A stretch of 64,000 nt of DNA from Acidobacteria subdivision 13 bacterium RH2 MAG17b. Lineage in GTDB: Bacteria > Acidobacteriota > Terriglobia > UBA7540. The stretch is from the NCBI GenBank assembly GCA_002197525.1, contig NFUN01000166.1:1-64000 (forward strand), given 5' to 3'. The notes below the pieces were generated by a model that saw nothing but the letters and a program-made list of their open reading frames with translations, was not told the DNA's origin and searched no databases. This document shows, in pieces, positions 48,011-57,372 of the stretch (the first letter of the stretch is position 1; each line of letters begins with the position of its first letter). The translations under genes were made by a program, and so were the position numbers.

Positions 48011-49027
48011 ATGGTGGTAGTCATGCAAGAAGGCGCGCCGGAGATGCAGATCCAGGCCGTCATGGACAAGTTGTTGAAGATGGGTTTTGACGTCCACCGT
48101 TCCACAGGCGTGATGCAGACGGTGCTCGGTGGCGTGGGTGCAAAAGCGAACTTTGACATCCGGGAGATCGAATTGTTGGAAGGCGTTCAGGAAGTGCATC
48201 GCATTACCGCTCCCTATAAACTGGCCAGCCGGCAGTTTCGCCCCGAGGGTTCGGTGATTGACCTCGGCAAAGGCGTTAAGGTGGGCGGGCAGCAAGTGGT
48301 GATGATGGCGGGGCCGTGCAGCGTGGAGAGCCCCGAACAGATCGAGACCATCGCCGCGCTCGTGGCCAGCGAAGGAGTGCGCGTGTTGCGCGGCGGCGCC
48401 TTCAAACCCCGGACGTCTCCCTACACTTTTCAGGGTCTCGGGCCGAAAGGCCTCGAATATATGCGGCGCGCCGCGGATCGCCACGGCCTGCTCGTGGTCT
48501 CAGAAGTCATGGACCACTCTCAGATTCCTGTCATGATCGAGCACGTCGATATTCTGCAAGTCGGTACCCGGAATATGCAGAACTTCATGCTGCTCCGCGA
48601 GCTCGGCAAAGTGAGCAAGCCGGTGCTGCTGAAGCGCGGGATTTCCGCAACCATCGAAGAGTGGCTGCTTTCGGCGGAATACATCATGTCTGGCGGCAAC
48701 TACAACATCGTCCTCTGTGAACGTGGCATCCGGACGTTTGAAAACGCCACCCGCAACACGCTGGACGTTTCCGCCATTCCGGTAATCCACAAGCTCTCGC
48801 ACCTGCCCGTCATTGCCGATCCTTCGCAGGCTACCGGCCGCCGCGATCAGGTGATTCCGATGGCGCGCGCAGCGGTGGCTGCGGGTGCGGACGGCATCCT
48901 CCTCGAAATCCACAATAACCCCGAGCAGGCGTTGAGCGACGGGCCGCAGCAATTGTATCCCGAACAGTTCCGTACGCTGATGGCCGAACTGCGCATGATC
49001 GCCCCGGCGGTGGGACGGACGTTCTAA
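48011..49027 (+). CDS. aroF: 3-deoxy-7-phosphoheptulonate (DAHP) synthase
   Basis: 338 residues, type I-beta DAHP synthase with an N-terminal ferredoxin-like (FL) regulatory domain ([22 protein letters not shown] ... [18 protein letters not shown]). TIM-barrel motifs: [76 protein letters not shown], and [38 protein letters not shown]. First step of the shikimate pathway. The FL domain is the site of tyrosine/phenylalanine feedback in Thermotoga-type enzymes. AAGGAG precedes the ATG. Confidence 0.96.
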   Translation: MVVVMQEGAPEMQIQAVMDKLLKMGFDVHRSTGVMQTVLGGVGAKANFDIREIELLEGVQEVHRITAPYKLASRQFRPEGSVIDLGKGVKVGGQQVVMMAGPCSVESPEQIETIAALVASEGVRVLRGGAFKPRTSPYTFQGLGPKGLEYMRRAADRHGLLVVSEVMDHSQIPVMIEHVDILQVGTRNMQNFMLLRELGKVSKPVLLKRGISATIEEWLLSAEYIMSGGNYNIVLCERGIRTFENATRNTLDVSAIPVIHKLSHLPVIADPSQATGRRDQVIPMARAAVAAGADGILLEIHNNPEQALSDGPQQLYPEQFRTLMAELRMIAPAVGRTF

Positions 49028-49059
49028 AGAGCTATGGTAACGTTTTGTCCTGACTAGAT

Positions 49060-49437
49060 ATGACGAAGGAGGAACTTCAAAAACTAGCGGAGATGCGACT
49101 GGAAGACGCCCAGGTGCTGCTCGAAAGACGACGACCTTCCGGGGCTTATTATCTAGCTGGTTACGCGGTTGAGTGTGCTTTAAAGGCGTGTATTGCAAAG
49201 CGGACCGAAGAGGGTAATTTTCCACATAGCCACGATCTCGTGAAGCTGCTCGATGATGCGAGGTTGCGAGATATGTTTGAGGAACGGTCTAGGCATGACA
49301 TGGAGTTTGGAAGCTCATGGGGGCTCGTCAAGGACTGGTCTGTATCCAGCCGTTATGCGATTCATGATGAGCAAGTAGCAAGGGACATGATAAACTGCTC
49401 CCGTAAGGTGCTAGAATGCTTAAAACTAAACTGGTAA
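49060..49437 (+). CDS. HEPN-domain protein
   Basis: 125 residues. Typical HEPN helical bundle: LAEMRLEDAQVLLERRRPSGAYYLAGYAVECALKACIAK, then PHSHDLVKLLDDA and the C-terminal SSRYAIHDEQVARDMINCSRKVLECL, matching the conserved RYP-type helix of the family. Many HEPN proteins are RNases or partners of minimal nucleotidyltransferases in toxin-antitoxin and defence modules; a strict RX4-6H motif is not obvious here (RYAIH has three residues between). It sits between aroF and tyrA, 33 bases after aroF, and overlaps the next gene by 22 bases. Confidence 0.8.
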   Translation: MTKEELQKLAEMRLEDAQVLLERRRPSGAYYLAGYAVECALKACIAKRTEEGNFPHSHDLVKLLDDARLRDMFEERSRHDMEFGSSWGLVKDWSVSSRYAIHDEQVARDMINCSRKVLECLKLNW

Positions 49438-49814
49438 AGGAAAGCGTCGAAGACGGAGAGAGGCTGGTAGCGATGCTTGAGGAACAAAGCTTTCCCATTA
49501 CCGCTGCCTTGTGGTTTTATTTCCAGGAAGAAATGTTATGGAGATTCTTTCTCGTCTCTCCGGCTGTGGAGAGCGAAGGTCCGCTCCGGACCTATATGCG
49601 CATCATGGAAGCACTTGATAGGCTGCGAGGATATGTCCGATTGAGTGTAAGCGACATATCCGTTATTAGTCCAAACTGGGCGCAATTTCAGGATTTGCGC
49701 AGACAAATCGAAGACATGCGCCGTATGGGTCATATTAGATCCTCGGGACAATCAGGATGTCTTCCAGGCGTTGATTTCGAGGATGCTTATGTCTATCGGT
49801 GGGAGCCCACGTGA
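49416..49814 (+). CDS. Unknown partner of the HEPN protein
   Basis: 132 residues. Starts inside the end of the HEPN gene (22-base overlap), so the two are translationally coupled. Helical N-terminal half (VKESVEDGERLVAMLEEQSFPITAALWFYFQEEMLWRFFL) and RTYMRIMEALDRLRGYVRLS. I do not recognise the family. It shows no nucleotidyltransferase GS...D motif, so this is not the usual HEPN-MNT pair. By position it would be the antitoxin or effector partner; this is inference. Confidence 0.65.
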   Translation: MLKTKLVKESVEDGERLVAMLEEQSFPITAALWFYFQEEMLWRFFLVSPAVESEGPLRTYMRIMEALDRLRGYVRLSVSDISVISPNWAQFQDLRRQIEDMRRMGHIRSSGQSGCLPGVDFEDAYVYRWEPT

Positions 49815-50053
49815 GCCTTGAGCGGCGTACAATCCGCCTCTCCGCATTCTGTTTTTGGGAGCCATCTCCGGCGCAAAAACGGCCCTCCCATCCAGCATCT
49901 CCTCGACTTCTTGCGGCGAAGGATCCCCTCGGTTTTCTCTGGCTCAAACCCGAAGCTGCGTAGTCTCCAAAAGCGGATGGTCCGTGCTGTCGGCTCCGCA
50001 GGTCGAGGTTGTCCCTGTTATATGCAACCCCAATAATTCATCGGGCGCTTCCT

Positions 50054-50929
50054 GTGACGGCTTCTGACGGTTTTTTCCAGCGCATTGCGGTTATCGGCCT
50101 GGGCCTGATTGGCGGGTCCTGGGGACTGGCTCTCAAGGAGCACGGCTTTCCCGGTGTCCGCGTGGGTTACGATCAGCCGGAAGTCCTGAGGCGCGCCTTT
50201 GCGAGCGGTGCGGTTGACGAAGCCGAAGAGGATTGGCGCCGCGCAGTAAAAGGCGCCGGGCTTGTCATCCTCGCGATGCCGGTCGGGCCCACACTCAATC
50301 TCATCGGTGAACTCAATGGCTTCTTGGCTCCAGGCGCGCTCGTCACCGACACCGGCAGCACTAAGACGGAGATCTGCAGCCGCGCCCAACAGCGAATCCA
50401 TGGCGATATGCTTTTCATCGGAGGACATCCGTTGGCCGGCAAGGAGCGCTCCGGCATCGACAACGCCGAGGCCGCGCTTTTTGAGGGCGCTGTATATGTG
50501 CTAACTCCGCCGGGACTCGAAACCCTGCAGGACGCGCGCGGCCAGGCCTTCTCTGCCTTGATCGCGTCGGTGGGTGCGAAGGCGTGGGTGATGGACGCCG
50601 CCGCCCATGACCACGCACTAGCCTACCTCAGCCACCTGCCGCAACTGCTCTCGACCGCACTGGCCAGCCTGATCACAGACAAACAGAGGGAAGAGGCGCT
50701 GCCGATCGAGCTCGCAGCCTCGGGCTTTCGCGATGCCACTCGCCTGGCGGAAAGTCCATACTCGGTATGGCGGGATATTTGCGCGACGAATGCCGGGAAC
50801 ATCCGCGAAAGCCTCGATGCGCTGATCAACCAGCTTGAGCGCATCAAGCAGCATCTCGCCGATCCGCTGCTCGAGCAAGACTTTGAAGAGGCGTTGCGAT
50901 TGCGCGAGAAGCTGCGGGAGATAAAATGA
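50054..50929 (+). CDS. tyrA: Prephenate dehydrogenase
   Basis: About 291 residues from GTG 50054; a TTG at 50009 gives 306 and cannot be excluded, as neither has a clear ribosome-binding site. NAD-binding Rossmann domain (RIAVIGLGLIGGSWGLALKEHG), LVILAMPVG, LVTDTGSTKTEIC, the family signature FIGGHPLAGKERSGIDNA and the helical dimer domain (AHDHALAYLSHLPQLLSTALAS). It oxidises and decarboxylates prephenate to 4-hydroxyphenylpyruvate for tyrosine. It completes the aromatic block begun by trpC, but is separated from aroF by the HEPN module and a 240-base spacer. Confidence 0.93.
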   Translation: MTASDGFFQRIAVIGLGLIGGSWGLALKEHGFPGVRVGYDQPEVLRRAFASGAVDEAEEDWRRAVKGAGLVILAMPVGPTLNLIGELNGFLAPGALVTDTGSTKTEICSRAQQRIHGDMLFIGGHPLAGKERSGIDNAEAALFEGAVYVLTPPGLETLQDARGQAFSALIASVGAKAWVMDAAAHDHALAYLSHLPQLLSTALASLITDKQREEALPIELAASGFRDATRLAESPYSVWRDICATNAGNIRESLDALINQLERIKQHLADPLLEQDFEEALRLREKLREIK

Positions 50930-51035
50930 CGCCTTCTCCGCATTCCCCGTCATGCGCCGTTGAACGCATCCGGGCGCCGCGCTATACTAACGGTTTTGAA
51001 GTCGAATCCATCCTCGCAATGAGAGCGTTAAAACC

Positions 51036-51731
51036 TTGAATAAAGTCATTGCCAGCATCGACGCGGCAACCGCAGACATCCCCGACGGCGCCAGCATCAT
51101 GGTGGGTGGATTCGGGCTGTGCGGCATTCCGGAAAACCTCATTGACGCAGTGCGGCACCGCGGAGTGAAGAACCTCACTATCATCAGCAACAACGCTGGC
51201 GTGAGCGGCTTCGGCCTGGGCCTCTTGCTGCAAAACGGGCAGATCAAGAAGCTCATCGGCTCCTACCTGGGCGAAAACAAACTTCTTGAGGGTCTCGTGC
51301 TGCGCGGCGAAATCGAGATGGAGCTGAATCCGCAGGGGACGCTTGCAGAGCGCATTCGCGCGGGCGGCGCCGGCATACCGGGCTTCTATACGCCCACGGG
51401 TGTGGGTACGGTAGTGGCGAACGGCAAAGAGGTTCGTGAATTTAACGGCCGCCCCTATCTGCTTGAGCGCGGGTTAACTGCCGACTTCGCATTCGTCAAG
51501 GCGTGGAAGGCCGACCGCTGGGGCAATCTGATCTACCGCAAGACGGCGCGCAACTTTAATCCGAACATGGCGACGGCGGGTAATATCACCATTGCCGAAG
51601 TAGAAGAAATCGTGAGGCTGGGCAGCCTCGACCCGGACAGCATCGTGACGCCGGGCATTTATGTGGACCGGGTTGTGCAGGGTAAGCAGTACGAAAAGCG
51701 CATTGAGAAGCGGACCGTGCGCATGCGATGA
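51036..51731 (+). CDS. scoA: 3-oxoacid CoA-transferase subunit A
   Basis: 231 residues. Class I CoA-transferase alpha chain: [81 protein letters not shown] and [24 protein letters not shown]. With subunit B it moves CoA between succinyl-CoA (or acetyl-CoA) and acetoacetate. The start is TTG at 51036. Its partner gene is not adjacent: about 840 bases with two unknown frames lie between. Confidence 0.94.
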   Translation: MNKVIASIDAATADIPDGASIMVGGFGLCGIPENLIDAVRHRGVKNLTIISNNAGVSGFGLGLLLQNGQIKKLIGSYLGENKLLEGLVLRGEIEMELNPQGTLAERIRAGGAGIPGFYTPTGVGTVVANGKEVREFNGRPYLLERGLTADFAFVKAWKADRWGNLIYRKTARNFNPNMATAGNITIAEVEEIVRLGSLDPDSIVTPGIYVDRVVQGKQYEKRIEKRTVRMR

Positions 51732-52200
51732 TCGATTTCTTTGTGCAGAACTGGGGTAGCCTCGCGAGCCTCGTCGGCCTGGGCATCAGCGTATGGGTAC
51801 TGGTTGTCACCCAAAAAGCGAAGAAGGCTGCAGAGGAAGCTCAAGGCTTAAGAGTTTCGTGGAAGTCTTCGAGGAAGTAAGGAGTAAGATGCAGCAGGCC
51901 GGTCTCTCCCTGAGAAATCGGGATTGGAGTGCGGTGCAGCTTCTCGCTCAAGAAGTATCGGATCGTTGCTGGCAGGCATCGGCGCGATGGGGAGATCACC
52001 TTGCCAGGAGCGCAAGAAACAACCTCACAGACGCCGCTCAAATTGCAGAGTCTGTCGTGAGTTTCGCCGCGGAGTCATCTGTGCAACAATTGGATGGGCA
52101 AGAGCTGCGGCAGGCATTTGACGCGCAGCGGAGGGCCAGCAACCTGATCAGCATCGCGCTAGGCGAAGCGCAAAAGGCCGAGGAAAGGAGCAAGCGTTAG
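51728..52200 (+). pseudogene. Frameshifted gene for a membrane-anchored coiled-coil protein
   Basis: ATG 51728 overlaps the scoA stop (ATGA). The first frame (51728-51880, 50 residues) reads [20 protein letters not shown] then SVWVLVVTQKAKKAAEEAQG, a membrane helix followed by a basic, helical start. It stops soon after, but a second frame continues from about 51840 with RLKSFVEVFEEVRSKMQQAG and LSLRNRDWSAVQLLAQEVSD to 52200. Joined, they give ~156 residues of a plausible single-span protein with a cytoplasmic helical domain. A one-base indel near 51838-51846 explains this; a sequencing error or programmed shift are alternatives. Family not recognised. Confidence 0.65.
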
Positions 52201-52202
52201 CT

Positions 52203-52565
52203 ATGACGACACAAAAAGATATCGAGTTCCTTCAAGAGATCATTCGCGCAACAGAGGCAGAACGGATCGTTTGGTGGCCTACGGCGAAGGTGAACGAATA
52301 CACCGGCAGTTTCGAAGGTCGTTTAAGCATCCTGATAGGAAGGGATCCGGAGGGGGAATACTACCTTCGGATGAAGGCCGAGGACGGTCAAGTTTTCCTT
52401 CGCCTTACCAACCAAGAAATCCAGGTGCTGTCTACGCCGGCCTCGGGTGATGTTGTGCAGATCACAGTAAATCCCATACGCCAGCTTTTTGAAATTGCAA
52501 GCCGGAAGGCGTTCCACGCAGACAAACGCATCGACGAGTTTCTTCAAGACCTAAAACGGGGTTAG
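52203..52565 (+). CDS. Hypothetical protein inside the CoA-transferase operon
   Basis: 120 residues. Begins with MTTQKDIEFLQEIIRATEAE, then a beta-rich middle (NEYTGSFEGRLSILIGRDPEGEYYLRMKAEDGQVFLRLT) and a helical end (NPIRQLFEIASRKAFHADKR). Two bases after the frameshifted gene and nine before scoB, so it belongs to the same transcript. Codon usage looks less GC-biased than scoA and scoB. Function unknown; it is presumably the partner of the membrane-anchored protein. Confidence 0.65.
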   Translation: MTTQKDIEFLQEIIRATEAERIVWWPTAKVNEYTGSFEGRLSILIGRDPEGEYYLRMKAEDGQVFLRLTNQEIQVLSTPASGDVVQITVNPIRQLFEIASRKAFHADKRIDEFLQDLKRG

Positions 52566-52574
52566 CACCCGCAA

Positions 52575-53243
52575 GTGGCACCATTCATGGACAAGCGCGA
52601 AATCATCGCCCGGCGGGTTGCGCAGGAGCTGGAAGACGGCTTCTACGTGAACCTTGGCATCGGCATTCCAACGCTGGTATCGAACTACATTCCTCCGGAT
52701 ATCGAAGTGATACTCCAGTCTGAAAACGGCATGCTCGGTGTGGGACCGTTTCCCTACGAGGGTGAGGAGGATCCGGATCTCATCAACGCCGGCAAGGAAA
52801 TCGTCACGGAAATACCCGGCACGTCTTACTTTTCGAGCGCCGATTCGTTTGCCATGATCCGCGGTGGGCATGTGAATCTGACTGTGCTCGGCGCGATGCA
52901 AGTGGATGAGAAGGGGAATCTTGCCAGCTGGATGATTCCGGGAAAGATGATGAAGGGGATGGGCGGCAGCATGGACCTGGTCGCAGGCGCCAGCCGTGTC
53001 ATCGTTGCCATGGAACACGCCACGCGCGAGGGCGAGGCCAAGATTTTGAGTCTGTGCTCCCTGCCCTTGACCGGCATTAAAGTGGTGAACAGTATTGTCA
53101 CGGAACTTGCCGTGATCGACGTTACGCCGGAAGGCCTTTTGCTGCGGGAGCTGGCGCCGGGAACCAGCGTCGAAGACGTGCAGCGCGTAACCGGAGCGCC
53201 ACTTCGTCCCGCCGCTGACTTGAAAACATATTGTGTAGCCTGA
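52575..53243 (+). CDS. scoB: 3-oxoacid CoA-transferase subunit B
   Basis: 222 residues. Beta chain with the catalytic glutamate in [17 protein letters not shown], preceded by [31 protein letters not shown], and followed by [43 protein letters not shown] and [23 protein letters not shown]. Complete. It works as a heterodimer with ScoA. Its 3' end overlaps the next frame. Confidence 0.95.
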   Translation: MAPFMDKREIIARRVAQELEDGFYVNLGIGIPTLVSNYIPPDIEVILQSENGMLGVGPFPYEGEEDPDLINAGKEIVTEIPGTSYFSSADSFAMIRGGHVNLTVLGAMQVDEKGNLASWMIPGKMMKGMGGSMDLVAGASRVIVAMEHATREGEAKILSLCSLPLTGIKVVNSIVTELAVIDVTPEGLLLRELAPGTSVEDVQRVTGAPLRPAADLKTYCVA

Positions 53244-53620
53244 CCGGCGCCTTCTCCAAACCTCGCAATTTTCGCCGCAGGAGTGCTAAGAGGTTTTTAG
53301 ATATCGAACCAAACGCAATCGTCGTTGCCAGCCTGGTGAATCCGCGCGAGAAGGTCTGGGGGCAGCTCGTGGCGCTCCGGCCGGAAGGAATCACTGTGCG
53401 CGGCATCCAGATCGAGTCATTCGAAGATTTTGTCCGCCAGATCACGAACCGTACCGGCGCTGAAGTAACCCTGACGACGGCCTTTTACCCCATGCATCGC
53501 GTGGAGCGCATCGCGTCGGACGAGGCCTCCGCAGGCATCCCTTCCCTTTCCGACCGGTTCCGCGAGAAAGTCGGCATCACCATCCAAGATTATCTCGAGA
53601 TCGAACATAACACCGCGTGA
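53231..53620 (+). CDS. Hypothetical protein, possibly a small beta-barrel RNA- or protein-binding fold
   Basis: 129 residues if started at TTG 53231 (13-base overlap with scoB). The conserved-looking part is [50 protein letters not shown], followed by [20 protein letters not shown] and a helical end. The first ~20 basic residues may not be translated, but no better start codon is visible. The short beta strands recall Sm-like or SH3-like barrels; this is weak. Similar reading frames seem common in acidobacteria near metabolic genes. Unknown function. Confidence 0.6.
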   Translation: MCSLTGAFSKPRNFRRRSAKRFLDIEPNAIVVASLVNPREKVWGQLVALRPEGITVRGIQIESFEDFVRQITNRTGAEVTLTTAFYPMHRVERIASDEASAGIPSLSDRFREKVGITIQDYLEIEHNTA

Positions 53621-53671
53621 CTGGTAGTGATTCAGTGTGGCTGCGGTACCACTACCGCCTGACTGGCGTTC

Positions 53672-53701
53672 TTGACAGAATGCGGGGCCGATGGCAGCAT
53701 A
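53672..53701 (+). promoter_or_regulatory. Possible promoter of tRNA-Leu
   Basis: A consensus -35 box TTGACA lies at 53672-53677. The -10 region at 17-18 bases (CAGCAT or AGCATA, 53695-53701) is poor; TAAAAC is closer to consensus but at a 22-base spacing. Confidence 0.35.
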
Positions 53702-53769
53702 AAACAACGGGTTTTGCCGCGGGGACGCCGGGTACGAACAGCCCGCCGCTGCCGCAGGAGTCATACTGA

Positions 53770-53856
53770 GCCGAAGTGGCGAAATTGGCAGACGCGCTAC
53801 ATTCAGGGTGTAGTACCCGCAAGGGTGTGGAGGTTCGAGTCCTCTCTTCGGCACCA
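53770..53856 (+). tRNA. tRNA-Leu(CAG)
   Basis: 87 bases with encoded CCA. Acceptor GCCGAAG/CTTCGGC, anticodon stem CTACA/TGTAG with loop TTCAGGG (anticodon CAG, reads CUG), a long class II variable arm TACCCGCAAGGGTGT, and T arm with GGTTCGAGTCC. Complete. The accessory region begins directly after it. Confidence 0.97.
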
Positions 53857-54330
53857 AGCTTATATGTCATTTGTTCACAATAGGTTATAAAGTCGCTGAG
53901 TGCCTTGGTGTCTATCTGAGCTGCGAAAAACACCAAGGACTCGACCATGAACGCTCCAGCATTGAAAACCCACCCGGATCCCTTCCCGAACGCACTCCGT
54001 GCAATGCCACAAGCAGATTAGGATTTATCAAAAGAGCCCGCCTCGTAGGGGTCGTCTGAAATTCAATTTTCCCCTACCGAGCCGTATGCCGTTACGTATG
54101 AGACAGCCGATCGAGGTGCTACTTTGTCGAATGGCTGGAGAGTCGGAAGCGCAGTGGCGCAAGCGAAACGAACTCAGTGGAGAAGTCGTCTCCGGCAGCA
54201 CCGCGCTCGGGAGCGAAATGTTGCCACTCGAACATCGCCAGTCGCTGCCGTTCAGCCATAATCTGTAAAGCATTGCAGCTCGATCCCAAGTTTTTGCAAC
54301 CCAGCCCGACACCTCGCTATGTCCTGACTG
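53857..54330. other. Gene-free junction between tRNA-Leu and the accessory region
   Basis: About 470 bases without a credible gene on either strand. Short frames exist but have no recognisable content. The stretch is less GC-rich than the region to its left. No repeat of the tRNA-Leu 3' end was found elsewhere in the window, so an attachment site cannot be shown. Confidence 0.5.
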
Positions 54331-55344
54331 TTACCCGTGCTCAAGAATAATCTTCATGTGCTGGCCACTGTCCGAGCCCATTATTCCGATCGCTGTCTTT
54401 AACTCGCCAAAAGGCATGATGTGGCTAATCAGCGGCTCCAGCCGCACAGTTCCCCGCTGCACCAGATCAATGCAGATCGGGTAATCTTCACTCTTGGCAG
54501 CCCGGGCGGTGCTAACTGTAAGCTCCTTCAGGTAAAGCTGATAGAATGGCAAGGTAGCCTCGGTTGCAGTGAAGATCCCGAAAAGCAGCAGTCGGCCCCC
54601 GTAGCGGGCCATGGCAATTGCGTCTGCAAGCGACGCCGTCACACCAGTTGAATCAATAACCAAGTCGGCCCCACGTCCATGAGTCGCTTCTACGATCGTC
54701 GGTATCGTATCATCTCCGCTCACAACGGTTAGGTCCGCTCCCAGCGTCTGCGCCAGCTCTCCTTTTGCCGCGTTGCGGGTGATGCCGATGACCAGACTGG
54801 CACCCCGCGCCTTAGCTAGCTGCACGTGGAGTTGGCCGGTAACGCCCAAGCCTAAGACAACAACGGACTCACCAGGGAATATGTTAGTCAAACGTTGGGC
54901 GTGCAAACACGTCGTCAGGACCTGTATCAAGGGTGCAGTGCGGCTATCGATTGAATCCGGCAGATGAAAAACGTGGCTTGCCGGTGCCGCCACGTATTCG
55001 GCAAAGCCGCCGTTGGTATCGCGCCCAAGCAGCATACCGTTTGGGCACAGATGAGTCTGGCCGATTCGGCAGTGGAAGCATGCCCCACAGTAAAGCACCG
55101 GGTCAATGATGATCCTCTCGCCCGACCGGAACTCATCGTGGCCGCCATCGACGACCTCTCCGGTCATTTCATGGCCCATGATCCGCGGATAGCTAACCGG
55201 GATCGCACCATTGTAGATTTTCAGGTCCGTGCCGCAGATACCGCTGTGACTGACCCGGATCAGTACCTGGCTAACACCGGCGCTGGGGCGGGCAGCCTCA
55301 TCGAGCATGAGTTCACCGGGCGCCTTTAGAACCATGGCCTTCAT
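54331..55344 (-). CDS. Zinc-dependent medium-chain alcohol dehydrogenase
   Basis: 337 residues from the ATG at 55344, with AAGGGG upstream; a longer N-terminus is not conserved. Catalytic zinc site SGICGTDLKIYNG and GHEMTGEVVDGG, structural zinc loop CGACFHCRIGQTHLC with its four cysteines, and a nucleotide-binding Rossmann motif VVVLGLGVTGQLHVQLAKARGA. The sequence resembles sorbitol/threonine-type dehydrogenases. The substrate is unknown. It shares strand with the amidohydrolase upstream (170-base gap), so a small catabolic operon is possible. Confidence 0.92.
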   Translation of the reverse strand: MKAMVLKAPGELMLDEAARPSAGVSQVLIRVSHSGICGTDLKIYNGAIPVSYPRIMGHEMTGEVVDGGHDEFRSGERIIIDPVLYCGACFHCRIGQTHLCPNGMLLGRDTNGGFAEYVAAPASHVFHLPDSIDSRTAPLIQVLTTCLHAQRLTNIFPGESVVVLGLGVTGQLHVQLAKARGASLVIGITRNAAKGELAQTLGADLTVVSGDDTIPTIVEATHGRGADLVIDSTGVTASLADAIAMARYGGRLLLFGIFTATEATLPFYQLYLKELTVSTARAAKSEDYPICIDLVQRGTVRLEPLISHIMPFGELKTAIGIMGSDSGQHMKIILEHG

Positions 55345-55514
55345 GAGAAGCCCCTTGCGGTCCGACATTCTCCGATAAGATTCAAACCTAGCTGCCTCGA
55401 TCCGTTCAATAAGTTTGCTGTCTTGATCCCGCAACGCTGCATGCCGCCCAATCCGGTTGTATTCTACATCGGGCAAAACATGTTCTCACCCTCAAAAGCG
55501 CTCATCCACTTCAC

Positions 55515-56585
55515 TCAAAGATAGGGCGCCAGCAGCTTCTGTGCAGTACCTCCTAAAATAGCTGCCACGTCGCTGGCAGGCAAGCCGATTTCTCTGACGT
55601 AGTTCACACAAAGCTTCATCTCAGTTTGCCAGTATGGGTAGTCCGTGCCCATCAGGACCCGGTCTGCGCCAAAGCATTCGCAGGCATCACTCAATGCAGC
55701 ACGATGTCCATTGACCGTGTCGTACCAAAACGAGCGAGCCAAGACGCTCGGCTTTTCGGAACCCTTTGGCATAAACATGGAAGCCTGGTGGTCCACGCGC
55801 CGCATCAGAAAGGGCAGAGTTCCACCAAGGTGCGCCAAAATGATTTTCATGTTTGGATACCGGCCCGGTACGCCGGCCTTCATCAGTTCCAGGGCGCAAA
55901 TGGTGTCTTCAAAAGGCGCGCCGAGAGGCCAAGTCAGGCCCGATCCAGTGATACACGAAGAACAGGCTCCGATCCCCGCAGGATGAACAAACAGGGCGGC
56001 ACCGCGGCGATTCAATTCTGCAAAAAGAGGATTGAATGCTGGATCGGCAATCGGCTTGCCGCGAACAGAGGTTAAGACCGCGGCGCCGGCCATTCCGAGC
56101 TCATCCATCCCGCGGGAGAGTTCCTTCAAAGAGGCATTGATATGAGGCAGAGGACAACAGGCAAACACTTTAAAGCGCTGCGGGTACTGCCGGGCAAGGT
56201 CAGTACAAAGATCGTTAGCGAGACGAGCCGCTTCCACGCTATGCTGTTCGCTTTCGAAGTAGGGCGCCTGTGGAAGGACCGAGAGTACCTGCATATCGAT
56301 GCCGGCTTCGCCCAGGACGCGGAATCGAGCTTCAAGATCACCGTCTTCTTTTCCCGCATGGAAGGTCTTCGCAATGGCCGTCCCGGTCTCGGACCCCCCG
56401 AAACGATCGAGCGTGTCCAGATACTCACTTGGGAAGTAATGAGCGTGAATGTCGATCGTCTTGAAAGTCTTGTCCGCTCGAATTGACTGAGCCATCGTCG
56501 GCAACGGACCGGCAGTCAGAATACCCGCCGCAAGCGAGGACTGTAGAAATCTGCGGCGGGGAAACTGCGTATTCCCTAACCTCAC
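55515..56585 (-). CDS. Tat-exported amidohydrolase (ACMSD-like family)
   Basis: 356 residues from GTG 56585, supported by GGAGGAG at a five-base spacing; the longer frame from 56642 has no ribosome-binding site. A twin-arginine signal RRRFLQSS (10-17) and AAGILTAG precede the enzyme. Metal-dependent amidohydrolase-2 fold: TIDIHAHYFPSEYLD with HxH, IILAHLGGTLPFLMRRVDHQ and RVLMGTDYPYW. Relatives are decarboxylases such as ACMSD and resorcylate decarboxylase. Export by Tat is unusual for the cytoplasmic family members but is seen in environmental homologues. Substrate unknown. Confidence 0.9.
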   Translation of the reverse strand: MRLGNTQFPRRRFLQSSLAAGILTAGPLPTMAQSIRADKTFKTIDIHAHYFPSEYLDTLDRFGGSETGTAIAKTFHAGKEDGDLEARFRVLGEAGIDMQVLSVLPQAPYFESEQHSVEAARLANDLCTDLARQYPQRFKVFACCPLPHINASLKELSRGMDELGMAGAAVLTSVRGKPIADPAFNPLFAELNRRGAALFVHPAGIGACSSCITGSGLTWPLGAPFEDTICALELMKAGVPGRYPNMKIILAHLGGTLPFLMRRVDHQASMFMPKGSEKPSVLARSFWYDTVNGHRAALSDACECFGADRVLMGTDYPYWQTEMKLCVNYVREIGLPASDVAAILGGTAQKLLAPYL

Positions 56586-56754
56586 GTCTCTCCTCCCGAA
56601 TGCCCCTGTTTCGATAGATACATTGGGGCTGACACTATTCACTTTTTGATGATCACGTCCGCCATTATAAGTAGAAGCGAAGTTTCAGTGAGAGGAGAAT
56701 CGTCACTCCGACCGAATTCAGAGCACATGCAGCCAAATCCGATGCAGAGTAGTC

Positions 56755-57075
56755 CGATCTGTTTACCACAACTGCCCACCATGGACGACTTGGCAGACGA
56801 CGCCATACTACGCGGATCGCACCCCAGCATCGCCTCCGCAAGCCGGACTTCCGATCCAGCGCAGCATGAAGGTGGTTTCCCGAGGAACACCCCTTACATC
56901 AACCACCACCATCCACTTCATTCCCTTGCCCCGCTTGGTTTTGCCGACTCCCGAGATCCTTTTCTGCCGGAGTGAAACTCCCGTCCAGAAAGGCTTCGCT
57001 CCACTTCAGTTGCTGGGCGTTCGCTAAGTTCAGTCAGGAACGCCAGGCAGCCAGATGCTCAGCTCTCTGTAGGCT
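56755..57075 (-). pseudogene. Remnant of an IS5-family transposase
   Basis: On the minus strand three frames add up to the IS5 DDE core: AQQLKWSEAFLDGSFTPAEK, then GVGKTKRGKGMKWMVVVDVR with GVP, then GKPPSCCAGSEVRLAEAMLG. Intact relatives read WSEAF.DGSF.PAKKGG..VGKTKRGKGTKWMV. At least two frameshifts; ends and inverted repeats are not recognisable. The flanks 56586-56754 and 57076-57372 contain no credible gene. It indicates past insertion in the accessory region. Confidence 0.75.
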
Positions 57076-57372
57076 TCCAGACTATTCCCCCAAAACCTGG
57101 TTTAGCAATGAATACCTTAGCGTGGTATTGCCTAGTCGCGTCATATCCCTATCTTCCCTTCTGTCCGGCTGAAGCGCCCAAATTCGAACAGGAGAGAAGA
57201 GATAGCCACCTTCGTTGCAGGACTACAGCGATCCCGGCACTCTAGCACAAGATGGCCCAGCAATTGCGGTTTCAAAGAAGATACGAACGAAAACGTTCGA
57301 CCCCAAGAGGTCGGATGCTGAAAACGACGCTTACCCTTCTGGCGGAGGGCGGAGAAACGCTCTGCCCCCAGA

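Noticed and set aside
53999-54268. Short frame after tRNA-Leu
   Set aside because: No start signal, no similarity, and overlapping frames on both strands are equally long.
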